Source of the DNA: JBMOMT01 sp049324835 | Lineage (GTDB): Bacteria > Chloroflexota > Anaerolineae > CAYNKW01 | Length of the DNA stretch: 64,000 nucleotides | Assembly (NCBI GenBank): GCA_049324835.1 | Contig: JBMOMT010000034.1 | Coordinates: 36,189 to 100,188 of the forward strand | Direction: 5' to 3' | Shown here: positions 1 through 7,474 of the stretch, piece by piece | Position numbering within the stretch: position 1 is the stretch's first letter | Layout of the letters: each line of letters opens with the position of its first letter | Made by a program: the position numbers and the translations under genes | The notes under the pieces: model-generated | Seen by the model: the letters and a program-made list of their open reading frames with translations, nothing else | Database searches by the model: none | What the model was told of the DNA's origin: nothing

Positions 1-55
1 CGTTGTCATCTCTATTGGAAGGTGCGCCCACTCGAGGGCTGCGCCTCCTGGCGCC

Positions 56-523
56 CTACACCAACCGGGCATTGGTGACGCGCAACAAGTCTGGCACTGT
101 CAGCCGCAGGTTGACGCCCCGCTTGCCGGCGCTGACAACCACGTGGCTCAACGCCTGCACTTTGCGCAGGATCAAGATGTCAAAGCCCCTGTTCAGCAGC
201 GCCAGCGCCGAAATGCCGCCAACCTGCAAACCGGTGAGCGATTCCGCCTCGCGTTGGGTGGCCATCTTGAGCTTTTTCTCACCCACGGCCCGAGCCAGCC
301 GCTTGAGATCCAGCTCCTGCGTCGCCGGAACCATCACCAGCAGCGGTTTGCCCAGCGGCCGCACGACCACCAGCGTCTTGTAAACCTCTTCCAATGGCAG
401 GTTCAGCGCCTCGGCCACCCCCTCGGCGGAGTGAATCTCGGGCGAAAAAGTGAACACCTCGTAGGCTGCCTTTTTGCCCTCCAGGAGACGCATGGCCAGC
501 GTCTTTTCAGGCCCGGCTGGCAT
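56..523 (-). CDS. ybaK: YbaK/EbsC-type Cys-tRNA(Pro) deacylase
   Basis: A 155-residue single-domain protein of the YbaK/ProXp family, which removes mischarged cysteine from tRNA(Pro) in the cytoplasm. The fold is visible as an N-terminal segment with SPEIHSAEGVAEAL, a central KTLVVVRPLGKPLLVMVPA strand region containing the family lysine, and a C-terminal GGISALAL loop. The start at 523 was chosen because GAGG lies about 9 bases upstream; a longer start at 550 has no such site. It overlaps the end of the upstream amidotransferase gene by 17 bases, so the two are probably cotranscribed from the promoter near 1345-1373. Family assignment is firm; the exact substrate tRNA is inferred. Confidence 0.88.
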   Translation of the reverse strand: MPAGPEKTLAMRLLEGKKAAYEVFTFSPEIHSAEGVAEALNLPLEEVYKTLVVVRPLGKPLLVMVPATQELDLKRLARAVGEKKLKMATQREAESLTGLQVGGISALALLNRGFDILILRKVQALSHVVVSAGKRGVNLRLTVPDLLRVTNARLV

Positions 524-1253
524 CGCGGTAGGCCTCGCAGGCGCGCACAAAAGCCTGGAACAGCCGCATCATGCGTGGGTCGTCGTCGATCAGCCATTCC
601 GGGTGCCACTGCACGCCGATCACCCAGGCTGCGTCATCTCCCTCTACGGCTTCGATCACCCCATCGGGCGCGCGGGCGGTGACGTGTAACCCACCCCCCA
701 CCTCTTTGACCGCCTGATGATGCAGGCTGTTGACCTGTACCGGCCCATCGCCCAGAATAGCCGCCAACCGGCTGCCCGGTTCGATCTGCAGCGGGTGGGA
801 AAGGCGGTTATAGGCATAGTCCGGATACCAGGGGTGCCGTAGACTGCCCGGCAGTTGGGCGGCGATATCCTGCCACAGCGAGCCTCCAGCCGCGACGTTG
901 AGTGTCTGAACGCCACGGCAGATGCCCAGGATCGGCAGGTCATCGGCCAGCGCCCACGGAACAAGAGTCAGTTCGACCCAATCGCGCTGGGCATCGATCT
1001 TGCCCAGCTGGGGATGCTGCGCCTCAGCGAAATGGGCCGGGTCGATGTCCACCCCACCCGCCAGCAGCAAGCCATCGACGCGGGCATAGAGCAGGCGCAG
1101 CGCGGTTTCTTGGCGGGTGATGGGAATGAGCAGCGCTGCCGCGCCAGCCATCTCCAGCGCTCGCAAATAGCTCTGGGGCACGGCCGAAGCGCCCCTGCCC
1201 AACTCGTCCTCAGGAGCCTGAAAAGCACAGGGAATACCGATGATCGCTTTCAT
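507..1253 (-). CDS. class I glutamine amidotransferase-like hydrolase (PuuD/peptidase C26 type)
   Basis: A 248-residue peptidase C26 protein resembling gamma-glutamyl-gamma-aminobutyrate hydrolase (PuuD). Seen directly: the N-terminal IGIPCAF strand, the nucleophile elbow ILGICRGVQTLNVA with the catalytic Cys, GGSLWQDI, VNSLHHQAV, and the C-terminal VQWHPEW with the catalytic His. The family cleaves gamma-glutamyl amides, for example in putrescine degradation. The start at 1253 is set by GAGAGGAT just upstream; the open frame runs further upstream but without a ribosome site. First gene of a two-gene unit with ybaK. No other putrescine genes are nearby, so the actual substrate is open. Confidence 0.85.
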   Translation of the reverse strand: MKAIIGIPCAFQAPEDELGRGASAVPQSYLRALEMAGAAALLIPITRQETALRLLYARVDGLLLAGGVDIDPAHFAEAQHPQLGKIDAQRDWVELTLVPWALADDLPILGICRGVQTLNVAAGGSLWQDIAAQLPGSLRHPWYPDYAYNRLSHPLQIEPGSRLAAILGDGPVQVNSLHHQAVKEVGGGLHVTARAPDGVIEAVEGDDAAWVIGVQWHPEWLIDDDPRMMRLFQAFVRACEAYRDASRA

Positions 1254-1344
1254 GTTATCCTCTCTGATTTTTATGCCAGGCGCAACTTGCCTCTCCATCG
1301 AGTCTCCTCTCTTTGGCACGTTTCGTTTGCTGCGCCTGGGCCAA

Positions 1345-1373
1345 AGTATAGCAAAAGAGCGGCCCGGCGTCAA
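1345..1373 (-). promoter_or_regulatory. sigma70-type promoter for the amidotransferase-ybaK unit
   Basis: Read on the minus strand, TTGACG (1368-1373) and TATACT (1345-1350) are separated by exactly 17 bases. Transcription would start near 1338, giving a leader of about 85 bases before the start codon at 1253. Confidence 0.65.
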
Positions 1374-1558
1374 CAGGACGAGTCTCCACAACTTTTATCG
1401 CAGGCCGAATACCATCTCTGTCGACAGGCTGGCTCTGAGAGTGATCCTTTTTCCGTATGACAAATCGGCTTCTATGCGATGACAGTCTCAACAGCATCTG
1501 TTATACTGGGCTGGAGGGAATGGAAACAAAGCCTGTCCAGCGGCAGCAGTTATAGTTT

Positions 1559-1587
1559 TTGACAGCGTCAGGGTAATGTGATATAAT
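1559..1587 (+). promoter_or_regulatory. perfect consensus sigma70 promoter of the first peptide transporter
   Basis: TTGACA (1559-1564), a 17-base spacer and TATAAT (1582-1587) match the consensus at every position. Transcription should start near 1594. The first gene downstream begins at 1950, so the transcript carries a leader of about 350 bases. Confidence 0.8.
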
Positions 1588-1593
1588 GGCTTC

Positions 1594-1949
1594 CCAATAG
1601 GGTTTCGCCACAATAAGACCTAACACAAAATGCAGCGGGGCACAGGCGCCTCCTTTTTTGCACGATTTGTGTCGATCTTGTTATGACGAAACCCTGTTGT
1701 TTTGAAATGACTGCCCAACGAACCGGCGCCGTCTGGCACAGACTCATTTCATCGGCCCCAACCAGTTTTTCCCTCTCAGAACTGCCCAGATGCTGGCCAA
1801 TAGCAACTGCCCGATAAAACAACCGCAAAGGAGGTGATGGCCTATGTAATTGGTTCGCCAGATGCGGGATCGTTTCGTTTTTGCCACCCAACCTGCATCA
1901 CTATTCTTAACCAGTTCTGTAAAGCCAACATTCGTTCAGGAGGAGAAAA
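1594..1949 (+). other. long structured 5' leader of the peptide ABC operon
   Basis: About 350 non-coding bases lie between the consensus promoter and the binding-protein gene. A perfect 9-bp long-range stem (1599-1607 with 1687-1695) encloses further pairing (ACACAAA near 1625 with TTTGTGT near 1665). A second domain is closed by an 8-bp stem (1703-1710 with 1745-1752) containing the palindrome CGGCGCCG. An AAAGGAGG sits at 1827-1834, with a 38-codon frame from ATG 1837 whose stop overlaps the start of the next gene. No known riboswitch class is recognised, and small reading frames on either strand look like chance. Confidence 0.45.
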
Positions 1950-1953
1950 ATGA
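1837..1953 (+). other. possible 38-residue leader peptide overlapping the binding-protein start
   Basis: An open frame from ATG 1837 runs to TGA 1951-1953, which overlaps the start codon at 1950 as ATGA, the arrangement seen in translational coupling. It lies just after the strong AAAGGAGG at 1827-1834, but the spacing to this ATG is only about 2 bases; the better-spaced ATG at 1844 is followed at once by TAA. Either reading would be a regulatory mini-frame; chance is also possible. Confidence 0.25.
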
Positions 1954-3782
1954 AACGCACAAGCTTGCTGATCGGTCTGTTGATCCTGGCGCTATTGCTG
2001 GCGTCCTGCGCCACGCCAACCCCAGAGGTCGTCGAAAAGGTCGTCACCCAACTCGTCAAAGAGACAGTCATCGTCGAGGGCACCCCTCAGGTGATCGAAA
2101 AAGAGGTCACCAAAGAAGTTGAGGTGGTCCAGACCTCCCGCGGTACCTGCGGTACGTTGAACATCCTGTACTGGCAGGCGGTCTCCATGATGAACCCCTA
2201 TCTCTCCGGCGGCACCAAGGACATTGAGGCAGGTTCTCTGGTCGTGGAGCCCCTGGCGCACTTTGATGAAGCTGGCACACTGGTGCCGTATTTGGTTGAA
2301 GAGATCCCCACCGTGGAAAACGGCGGCGTCTCCGCAGACCTGTTGAGCATCACCTGGAAGCTCAAGGAAGGTCTCCTCTGGTCGGACGGTACACCCGTAA
2401 CGTCGGAAGATATCAAGTTCACCGCAGAGTACTGCCTGCACCCGGAAATGGGCTGCAACGCCTTGTCCGACTATGTCGACATCGCGAGTGTCGAGGTGCT
2501 GGATACCTTGACCGCCAAGGTCATTTTCAAGACACCCAAGCCCTATCCCTACGGCGCGTTTGTAGGCTCTGAATCGCCCCTCATCCAGAAGGCGCAGTTC
2601 CAGGATTGTATGGGCGCCAAAGCCCAAGAGTGCACCGAGCAGAACTTTGGCCCCGTCGGCACCGGCCCCTTCAAGGTCAAAGAGTTCAGGGCCAACGACG
2701 TGGTTATTTTCGAGGTGAACGAGTACTATCGCGATCCCAACAAGCCCTGCTTCTCAGAAGTGGTCTTTAAAGGCGGTGGCGATGCCGCTTCGGCCGCCCG
2801 CGCCGTGCTGGAGACCGGCGAAGTCGACTGGGCCTGGAACTTGCAGGTCGAGCCGCAGATCCTGAACCAGATGGCGTTGGCGGGCAAGGGCAAAGTCGTG
2901 ACATCCTTCGGTCCGGCGGTCGAGCGCCTGCAAGTCAACTTTTCCAACCCTGACCCGGCCCTGGGCGAAAAACGTTCGGTGTGGACGCCAGAAGACCCCA
3001 ACCCGCATCCGTTTCTGAGCGACCCTGCCGTGCGCCGCGCGCTCTCGCTGGCCATCGACCGCAGCACCATCGCCACGCAGTTGTATGGCGCGGCGGGCAA
3101 GGCCACCTGCAACGTGCTGCCGGCGCCGACCATCTATGTTTCCACGGCCAACGACGAGTGCCTGACCCAAAACATCGAACTGGCCAACCAGATCCTCGAT
3201 GAAGCCGGCTGGCTGCCCGGCTCGGACGGCATCCGCGAAAAAGATGGCGTGCGGCTGAGCATCCTCTACCAGACCTCCACCAACTCGGTGCGCCAGAGCA
3301 CCCAGGCGCTGATCAAGCAGTGGTGGAGCCAGATCGGCGTCGAGACCGAGCTGCGTAACATCGACGCGGCCGTGTTCTTTGGCGGCGACCCGGCCAGCCC
3401 GGATACCTATGGCAAGTTCTACGCCGACATCGAGATGTACACCAACACCTTTGACGGCACCGACCCTGAGACCTACATGGGCAACTGGGTGTGCGACGAG
3501 ATCGCTGGCCCAGACAACCAATGGTTGGGCAATAACGACAATCGCTGGTGCAACCCCGAGTACGACGAGCTGGTGTTGCAAATGGCCCAGACCGCCGTGT
3601 TGGAGGAGCGGGCTGAATTGGCCAAGGCGATGAACGACATGCTCATGCAGAACTATGTGATGATCCCGCTGGTGCACCGCGGTGACGTCTCGGCCCACGC
3701 CAACAGCCTGCTGGGCGTACGCATGAACTCGTGGGACTCGGAGTTGTGGAACATCGCTGACTGGACACGCGCCGGTCAATAA
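1950..3782 (+). CDS. ABC transporter substrate-binding lipoprotein, peptide family 5
   Basis: A 610-residue extracytoplasmic binding protein of the SBP_bac_5 (DppA/OppA) family. A lipoprotein signal peptide ends in LLASC with the lipid-anchored Cys at residue 20, followed by a repetitive charged stretch (EKVVTQLVKE, VEKEVTKEVEVV) of the kind common in Chloroflexota lipoproteins. The mature domain shows the family landmarks WKLKEGLLWSDGTPVTSEDI, GTGPFKVKEF and AVRRALSLAIDR. It should deliver a peptide or similar solute to the two permeases that follow. Start fixed by AGGAGG at 1938. A strong hairpin follows the gene (3812-3847). The substrate cannot be read from sequence. Confidence 0.9.
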   Translation: MKRTSLLIGLLILALLLASCATPTPEVVEKVVTQLVKETVIVEGTPQVIEKEVTKEVEVVQTSRGTCGTLNILYWQAVSMMNPYLSGGTKDIEAGSLVVEPLAHFDEAGTLVPYLVEEIPTVENGGVSADLLSITWKLKEGLLWSDGTPVTSEDIKFTAEYCLHPEMGCNALSDYVDIASVEVLDTLTAKVIFKTPKPYPYGAFVGSESPLIQKAQFQDCMGAKAQECTEQNFGPVGTGPFKVKEFRANDVVIFEVNEYYRDPNKPCFSEVVFKGGGDAASAARAVLETGEVDWAWNLQVEPQILNQMALAGKGKVVTSFGPAVERLQVNFSNPDPALGEKRSVWTPEDPNPHPFLSDPAVRRALSLAIDRSTIATQLYGAAGKATCNVLPAPTIYVSTANDECLTQNIELANQILDEAGWLPGSDGIREKDGVRLSILYQTSTNSVRQSTQALIKQWWSQIGVETELRNIDAAVFFGGDPASPDTYGKFYADIEMYTNTFDGTDPETYMGNWVCDEIAGPDNQWLGNNDNRWCNPEYDELVLQMAQTAVLEERAELAKAMNDMLMQNYVMIPLVHRGDVSAHANSLLGVRMNSWDSELWNIADWTRAGQ

Positions 3783-3811
3783 ACCGGGCTCGAATCTGAC
3801 CCAGAAGCATC

Positions 3812-3847
3812 AAGTGGTCTACGGCTGTCAAAAGCCGTAGACCACTT
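3812..3847 (+). terminator. 15-bp perfect hairpin between binding protein and permease
   Basis: A perfect 15-bp stem (3812-3826 with 3833-3847) with a 6-base loop lies in the 85-base gap after the binding-protein gene. There is no following T-run, so it is more likely an mRNA-stabilising or partial-attenuation element that keeps binding-protein output above permease output than a full terminator. Confidence 0.55.
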
Positions 3848-3867
3848 TGCAGACAGGACTACAGAAA

Positions 3868-4881
3868 ATGGGAAGATTCATCATCCGTCGCCTGCTGACG
3901 GCCATCCCCACTCTGCTGGTCATCAGCTTTGTCGTCTTTGCCATCCTGGATCTGGCGCCCAATGACCCCACCGGCAATCTGCCGCTGACCATCCCACCCG
4001 AAGTTCGAGAACAGATTCGACAGTCTTTGGGCTTTGATCAGCCCTTTCACGTGCGTTACTTGAGGTGGATGCGCCAGTTCTTCATCAACGAGCCGCTAAA
4101 CATCGCCGAAAACGTGCTCCACGTCGAGATAGGCGATTCGGCCAGCCGGCTGCGCGTGCGTTCCTGGGCCACCCGCAGCCCGGTGATCGATCTGATCGTC
4201 GAGCGCACACCGCAGACCTTGTGGGTAGTGGGTTTGGCTTACCTGTTTTCCATCGCCATTGCCATACCTATCGGCGTCCTATCGGCCTACAAGCAGTATT
4301 CGATGTTCGATCAGGTGGGCACGTTTATCGCCATGATCGGCTTCTCGGTGCCCACCTTTTTCACCGGCCTGATGGCTATCATCATTTTCAGCGTCTATTT
4401 AAAGTGGTTTCCCTCTATCTACAACACCACCCACAAAGTGACCGATTTTGCCAGCTTTGTGGTTCAGATGAAACAAAGCATCATGCCGGTGACGGTGCTG
4501 GCCTTTTACCAGGCTGCCCAATTGAGCCGGTACACCCGCTCGTCGATGCTGGACAATTTGACGCAAGACTATGTGCGCACGGCGCGCTCCAAAGGCCTGC
4601 GAGAACGAGCGGTGCTTCTGGTGCACGTGCTGCGCAACAGCCTGATCCCGGTGGTGACGCTCATTGCCCTGGGTATCCCTGGTATTTTCGGTGGGGCCAT
4701 CATCACCGAACAGATCTTTCGCGTCAACGGGCTGGGTCAATTGCTCATCATCGCCATCCAGGGGGCCGACATCCCCCTGGTGCAGACCCTGACCTTTATT
4801 TTTGCCGTGCTCATTGTGTTGTTCAATATCCTGGCCGACGTCACCTACGCCATCCTGGATCCCCGCATTCGATACGACTGA
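3868..4881 (+). CDS. peptide-type ABC transporter permease (DppB family)
   Basis: A 337-residue inner-membrane permease of the DppB/OppB family. Visible parts: the N-terminal FIIRRLLTAIPTLLVISFVV membrane helix, the QSLGFDQPFHVRYLRWM periplasmic segment, and the EAA-type cytoplasmic coupling loop DYVRTARSKGLRERAV, followed by GIFGGAIITEQIF and a final helix ending in DPRIRYD. Translation from ATG 3868 is preferred because ACAGGA lies upstream; a TTG at 3847 is inside the hairpin. Partner of the next gene. It carries an insertion around the NIAENVLHVEIGDSASRL region compared with shorter relatives. Confidence 0.9.
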   Translation: MGRFIIRRLLTAIPTLLVISFVVFAILDLAPNDPTGNLPLTIPPEVREQIRQSLGFDQPFHVRYLRWMRQFFINEPLNIAENVLHVEIGDSASRLRVRSWATRSPVIDLIVERTPQTLWVVGLAYLFSIAIAIPIGVLSAYKQYSMFDQVGTFIAMIGFSVPTFFTGLMAIIIFSVYLKWFPSIYNTTHKVTDFASFVVQMKQSIMPVTVLAFYQAAQLSRYTRSSMLDNLTQDYVRTARSKGLRERAVLLVHVLRNSLIPVVTLIALGIPGIFGGAIITEQIFRVNGLGQLLIIAIQGADIPLVQTLTFIFAVLIVLFNILADVTYAILDPRIRYD

Positions 4882-4901
4882 TTTTGAGAGAGGTGTAAAC
4901 T

Positions 4902-5828
4902 GTGAGCGCAACGTCTACAGCATCACTGGCAGCCACACAGGTCTTTGAACGCAAACACCGCTCGCTGTGGCAGGATGTGTGGGTCCAGTTTCGTAAACAC
5001 CGGCTGGCCATGTTTGGCGTGGCCACGTTGATCTTTTTGATCCTTCTGGCCTTTGCCGGCCCGCTGGTCTACACCCGAGAGGCCGAGTACATCGACATCA
5101 CCGTGGCCAACCTGCAACCCACCGCCGGTTTCCCCTTTGGCACCGACATGCTGGGCCGCGATACGCTGGCCCGGGTGATGGCCGGCGGCCGCATCTCTAT
5201 GGCTGTGGGTCTCACCGCCATGCTGATCGCCATTTTGGTGGGCACGGTCATCGGCGGGCTGGCGGGTTATTACGCCAAACTGGATGGCCCGCTGATGCGC
5301 CTCACCGATATGTTCCTGGCGTTGCCGTTGCTGCCCCTGCTGCTGGTGATCATTTTACTCTTCCGCGACACCCTGCGAGTGGCCTTTGGACCCGAGATGG
5401 GCATCTTTTTCCTGATCGTGTTCGTCATCGGCATTCTCAACTGGATGCCCACGGCGCGGGTGGTGCGGGCGCAGGTGCTTTCGGTCAAGGAGCAAGAGTT
5501 CGTTCAGGCGGCAGTCGCCGTCGGCACACGCGAGTTTCAGATCCTGATGCGCCACGTGCTGCCCAACGTCCTCAGCCCCATCATGGTGGCCGCTACCCTG
5601 GGCGTGGCCAACGCCATTCTCACCGAATCGGCCCTGTCGTTCCTCGGCCTGGGCTTCCCCTCCGATTTTCCCACCTGGGGACGCCTGCTGTACGATGGCA
5701 AAGACTTTTTGCAGTTCCTGCCATTCCTGGTTTTTTGGCCTGGCCTGTTCATCTCGTTGACGGTTCTGAGTGTGAACTTTGTGGGCGATGGGTTACGCGA
5801 CGCTCTGGACCCCAGACTGCGCGTCTGA
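4902..5828 (+). CDS. peptide-type ABC transporter permease (DppC family)
   Basis: A 308-residue DppC/OppC-family permease: an N-terminal cytoplasmic part with WVQFRKHRLAMFGVA, then FGTDMLGRDTLARVMAGGRI, membrane helices, the EAA loop KEQEFVQAAVAVGTREFQI, and the family ending SFLGLGFPSDFPTWGRLL to GDGLRDALDPRLRV. GTG 4902 is the start, with GAGAGG upstream. It forms a heterodimeric channel with the preceding DppB-type subunit. No OppD/OppF ATPases follow; the operon ends at the terminator at 5859-5892, so the energy subunits must be encoded elsewhere. Confidence 0.9.
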   Translation: MSATSTASLAATQVFERKHRSLWQDVWVQFRKHRLAMFGVATLIFLILLAFAGPLVYTREAEYIDITVANLQPTAGFPFGTDMLGRDTLARVMAGGRISMAVGLTAMLIAILVGTVIGGLAGYYAKLDGPLMRLTDMFLALPLLPLLLVIILLFRDTLRVAFGPEMGIFFLIVFVIGILNWMPTARVVRAQVLSVKEQEFVQAAVAVGTREFQILMRHVLPNVLSPIMVAATLGVANAILTESALSFLGLGFPSDFPTWGRLLYDGKDFLQFLPFLVFWPGLFISLTVLSVNFVGDGLRDALDPRLRV

Positions 5829-5858
5829 TCCTCCGGGGTGGGCAAATCGTGGCCAACG

Positions 5859-5892
5859 AAATATCGACATGACACCCGTGTCGATATTTTTT
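5859..5892 (+). terminator. intrinsic terminator of the first peptide transporter operon
   Basis: A perfect 11-bp stem (5859-5869 with 5879-5889), 9-base loop and a downstream T-tract ending at 5892. It lies 30 bases after the permease stop codon. Confidence 0.75.
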
Positions 5893-5916
5893 CATCCTGC
5901 AAGGGGCAGAAAACAG

Positions 5917-6282
5917 ATGCGTGAGCACCTGCGGTCGATGCTGGCAAGCCTCGGATTCTATGGCCTGTGGGCCGCTGTGGCTTTGCTGGCCGCGCTGGCC
6001 GCCCATCAACTTTACGCCACGCTGCTCTTTATCGGGCTGCTGATCGTCCAAAACCCACGCACACGGCCATCCGGCTGGAACACAATGACCCTCTATGGCT
6101 TGAGCCGGTTTCTCGTCCTGGTGCTGGGCATCTGCTGGCTGCTGGCCGTGTACCTGGCCGAGGGTTACCTGCGCGAGGGGTTACACCAACACCGCCTCAA
6201 GAGCCGCCTGCTGCGCCTGGGGTTGGGTATTGGCATGTTCTACGGCGCGAGTTATGGCCTGCTCACTTTACTTTCGAGGTGA
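5917..6282 (+). CDS. small membrane protein of unknown function
   Basis: A 121-residue protein, not recognised. It has about four hydrophobic helices (roughly residues 9-27, 29-41, 56-76 and 98-117) separated by basic loops such as LHQHRLKSRLLR, which suggests an integral inner-membrane protein. ATG 5917 is preferred because AAGGGGCAG lies upstream and the only earlier Met is inside the terminator hairpin. Its last 20 bases overlap the 3' end of the convergent HAD gene in coding sequence on both strands. No functional context. Confidence 0.55.
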   Translation: MREHLRSMLASLGFYGLWAAVALLAALAAHQLYATLLFIGLLIVQNPRTRPSGWNTMTLYGLSRFLVLVLGICWLLAVYLAEGYLREGLHQHRLKSRLLRLGLGIGMFYGASYGLLTLLSR

Positions 6283-7078
6283 AACGCCCACCCGTACGCT
6301 CTAACCACTCTGGCAGGTGAGTGATGTCGGGCAGCGTCAGATCCGGACGCGGCCCCCGCTGCGCCGACGCAGGGCCATAATCGCCGCTCTCGACCAGCAC
6401 GGCGCGCAGGCCCACCGCGCCGGCGCCGGCCAGGTCTATGGCCAGATCGTCGGCCACCATAGCCACTTGATCCGCCGGCAGGTTCAGCAAACGCAAAGCG
6501 ACCTGGTAACCATAGGGCGCAGGCTTGCCGATGACCACCGCCTGCCGGCCAGAGGCATACTCGAGCGCCGTCACAAATGCCCCCACATCGAGCAATCGCC
6601 GACCATCGTTGAGCCAGTAGCGGTTTTTGTGCATGGCCACCAGTTGCGCCCCGGCCAGCAACGCCTCGAAGGCCCGATTGAGCAACGCCGGCCGCAGCGT
6701 CTCGCCCAGCTCGCCCATCACCACCGCCTCCGGTTCGTCCGCGTCGCAGTCCAGATCGGCAAACTCGTCGCGCCCGGAGCCGATCAACAGCAATTGGATG
6801 CGCTGGATGCCCCGCTCGTGTAACCAACTCGCCGTCACCGATGAAGCCGTCAGCACCTCGGCCGGGCTGGCCTGAATGCCCAACTCTCCCAGACGCGCCG
6901 CCCGCGCCGCCCGGCTGGAAGCGGTGACGTTGGTGTAAAAACAAAGGCGCCCCATGCGTCGCAGGCGGGCCACGGCATCGGCTGCCCCAGGGATGGGCGC
7001 ACCATCCAGGTGCAGCACGCCGTCGATATCCAGTACAAACCCAAGATCGCCGGGCGATATCCCGTTGCCATCGTTCAT
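6263..7078 (-). CDS. HAD-IIA family hydrolase (NagD-like phosphatase)
   Basis: A 271-residue cytoplasmic HAD phosphatase of subclass IIA (NagD, 4-nitrophenylphosphatase, phosphoglycolate phosphatase type). Motif I is FVLDIDGVL with nucleophile D17 and acid D19, motif II is FYTNVTASS, then VIGKPAPYGY carries the motif III Lys and VADDLAIDLAGAGAVGLRAV is motif IV. The small cap domain sits between motifs II and III. Its start overlaps the stop of the P-loop gene by 4 bases, so translation is coupled. Last gene of the kinase-YajC-phosphatase-channel operon. Substrate unknown. Confidence 0.85.
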   Translation of the reverse strand: MNDGNGISPGDLGFVLDIDGVLHLDGAPIPGAADAVARLRRMGRLCFYTNVTASSRAARAARLGELGIQASPAEVLTASSVTASWLHERGIQRIQLLLIGSGRDEFADLDCDADEPEAVVMGELGETLRPALLNRAFEALLAGAQLVAMHKNRYWLNDGRRLLDVGAFVTALEYASGRQAVVIGKPAPYGYQVALRLLNLPADQVAMVADDLAIDLAGAGAVGLRAVLVESGDYGPASAQRGPRPDLTLPDITHLPEWLERTGGRFTSKVK

Positions 7079-7461
7079 CGAGTGAAACCCTCCAAAAAGG
7101 CCAGCGCAGCGACCAACACCTGTTCTTCGTCGAGATCATCGGTGGCCAGGTAGAGATGGCAATGCTGGCGGGCGTGGCGCAGGCGATGGCGCTCGTCGGC
7201 CAGGTAACGCTCGCCCCAGCCGATGCGCCGCCGACGGGCAATAGTCTCCAGTTGCGCATCGAGGTAGATCAAAACGTCTGGGGCAGTGATGCGCCGCCAC
7301 ATATCGGGCACGTAGGAATGATCCTGCGCCACAGAACGGGCATTGTAACCCAGCGACCTGAGCCGCCGCACCAGCGATGTTTTGCCCGAGGCGCACGGGC
7401 CGACCACGGCAATCAGAGGATGAAGCGTCCTTGGGCCGTTGCGATCATCCTGCGCCGCCAT
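7075..7461 (-). CDS. small P-loop NTPase/kinase-like protein
   Basis: A 128-residue protein with a clear Walker A motif, GPCASGKTSL (about residues 21-30), and a later VLIYLDAQ strand that could serve as Walker B, followed by an Arg-rich lid-like segment ARRRRIGWG. This looks like a minimal nucleoside/nucleotide-kinase-fold protein. No family was recognised with confidence. It lies between the channel-like gene (14 bases upstream) and the HAD phosphatase (4-base overlap); pairing of a small kinase with a phosphatase hints at opposing activities on one metabolite, which is inference. Confidence 0.6.
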   Translation of the reverse strand: MAAQDDRNGPRTLHPLIAVVGPCASGKTSLVRRLRSLGYNARSVAQDHSYVPDMWRRITAPDVLIYLDAQLETIARRRRIGWGERYLADERHRLRHARQHCHLYLATDDLDEEQVLVAALAFLEGFTR

Positions 7462-7474
7462 GATCCCAGCAGCC

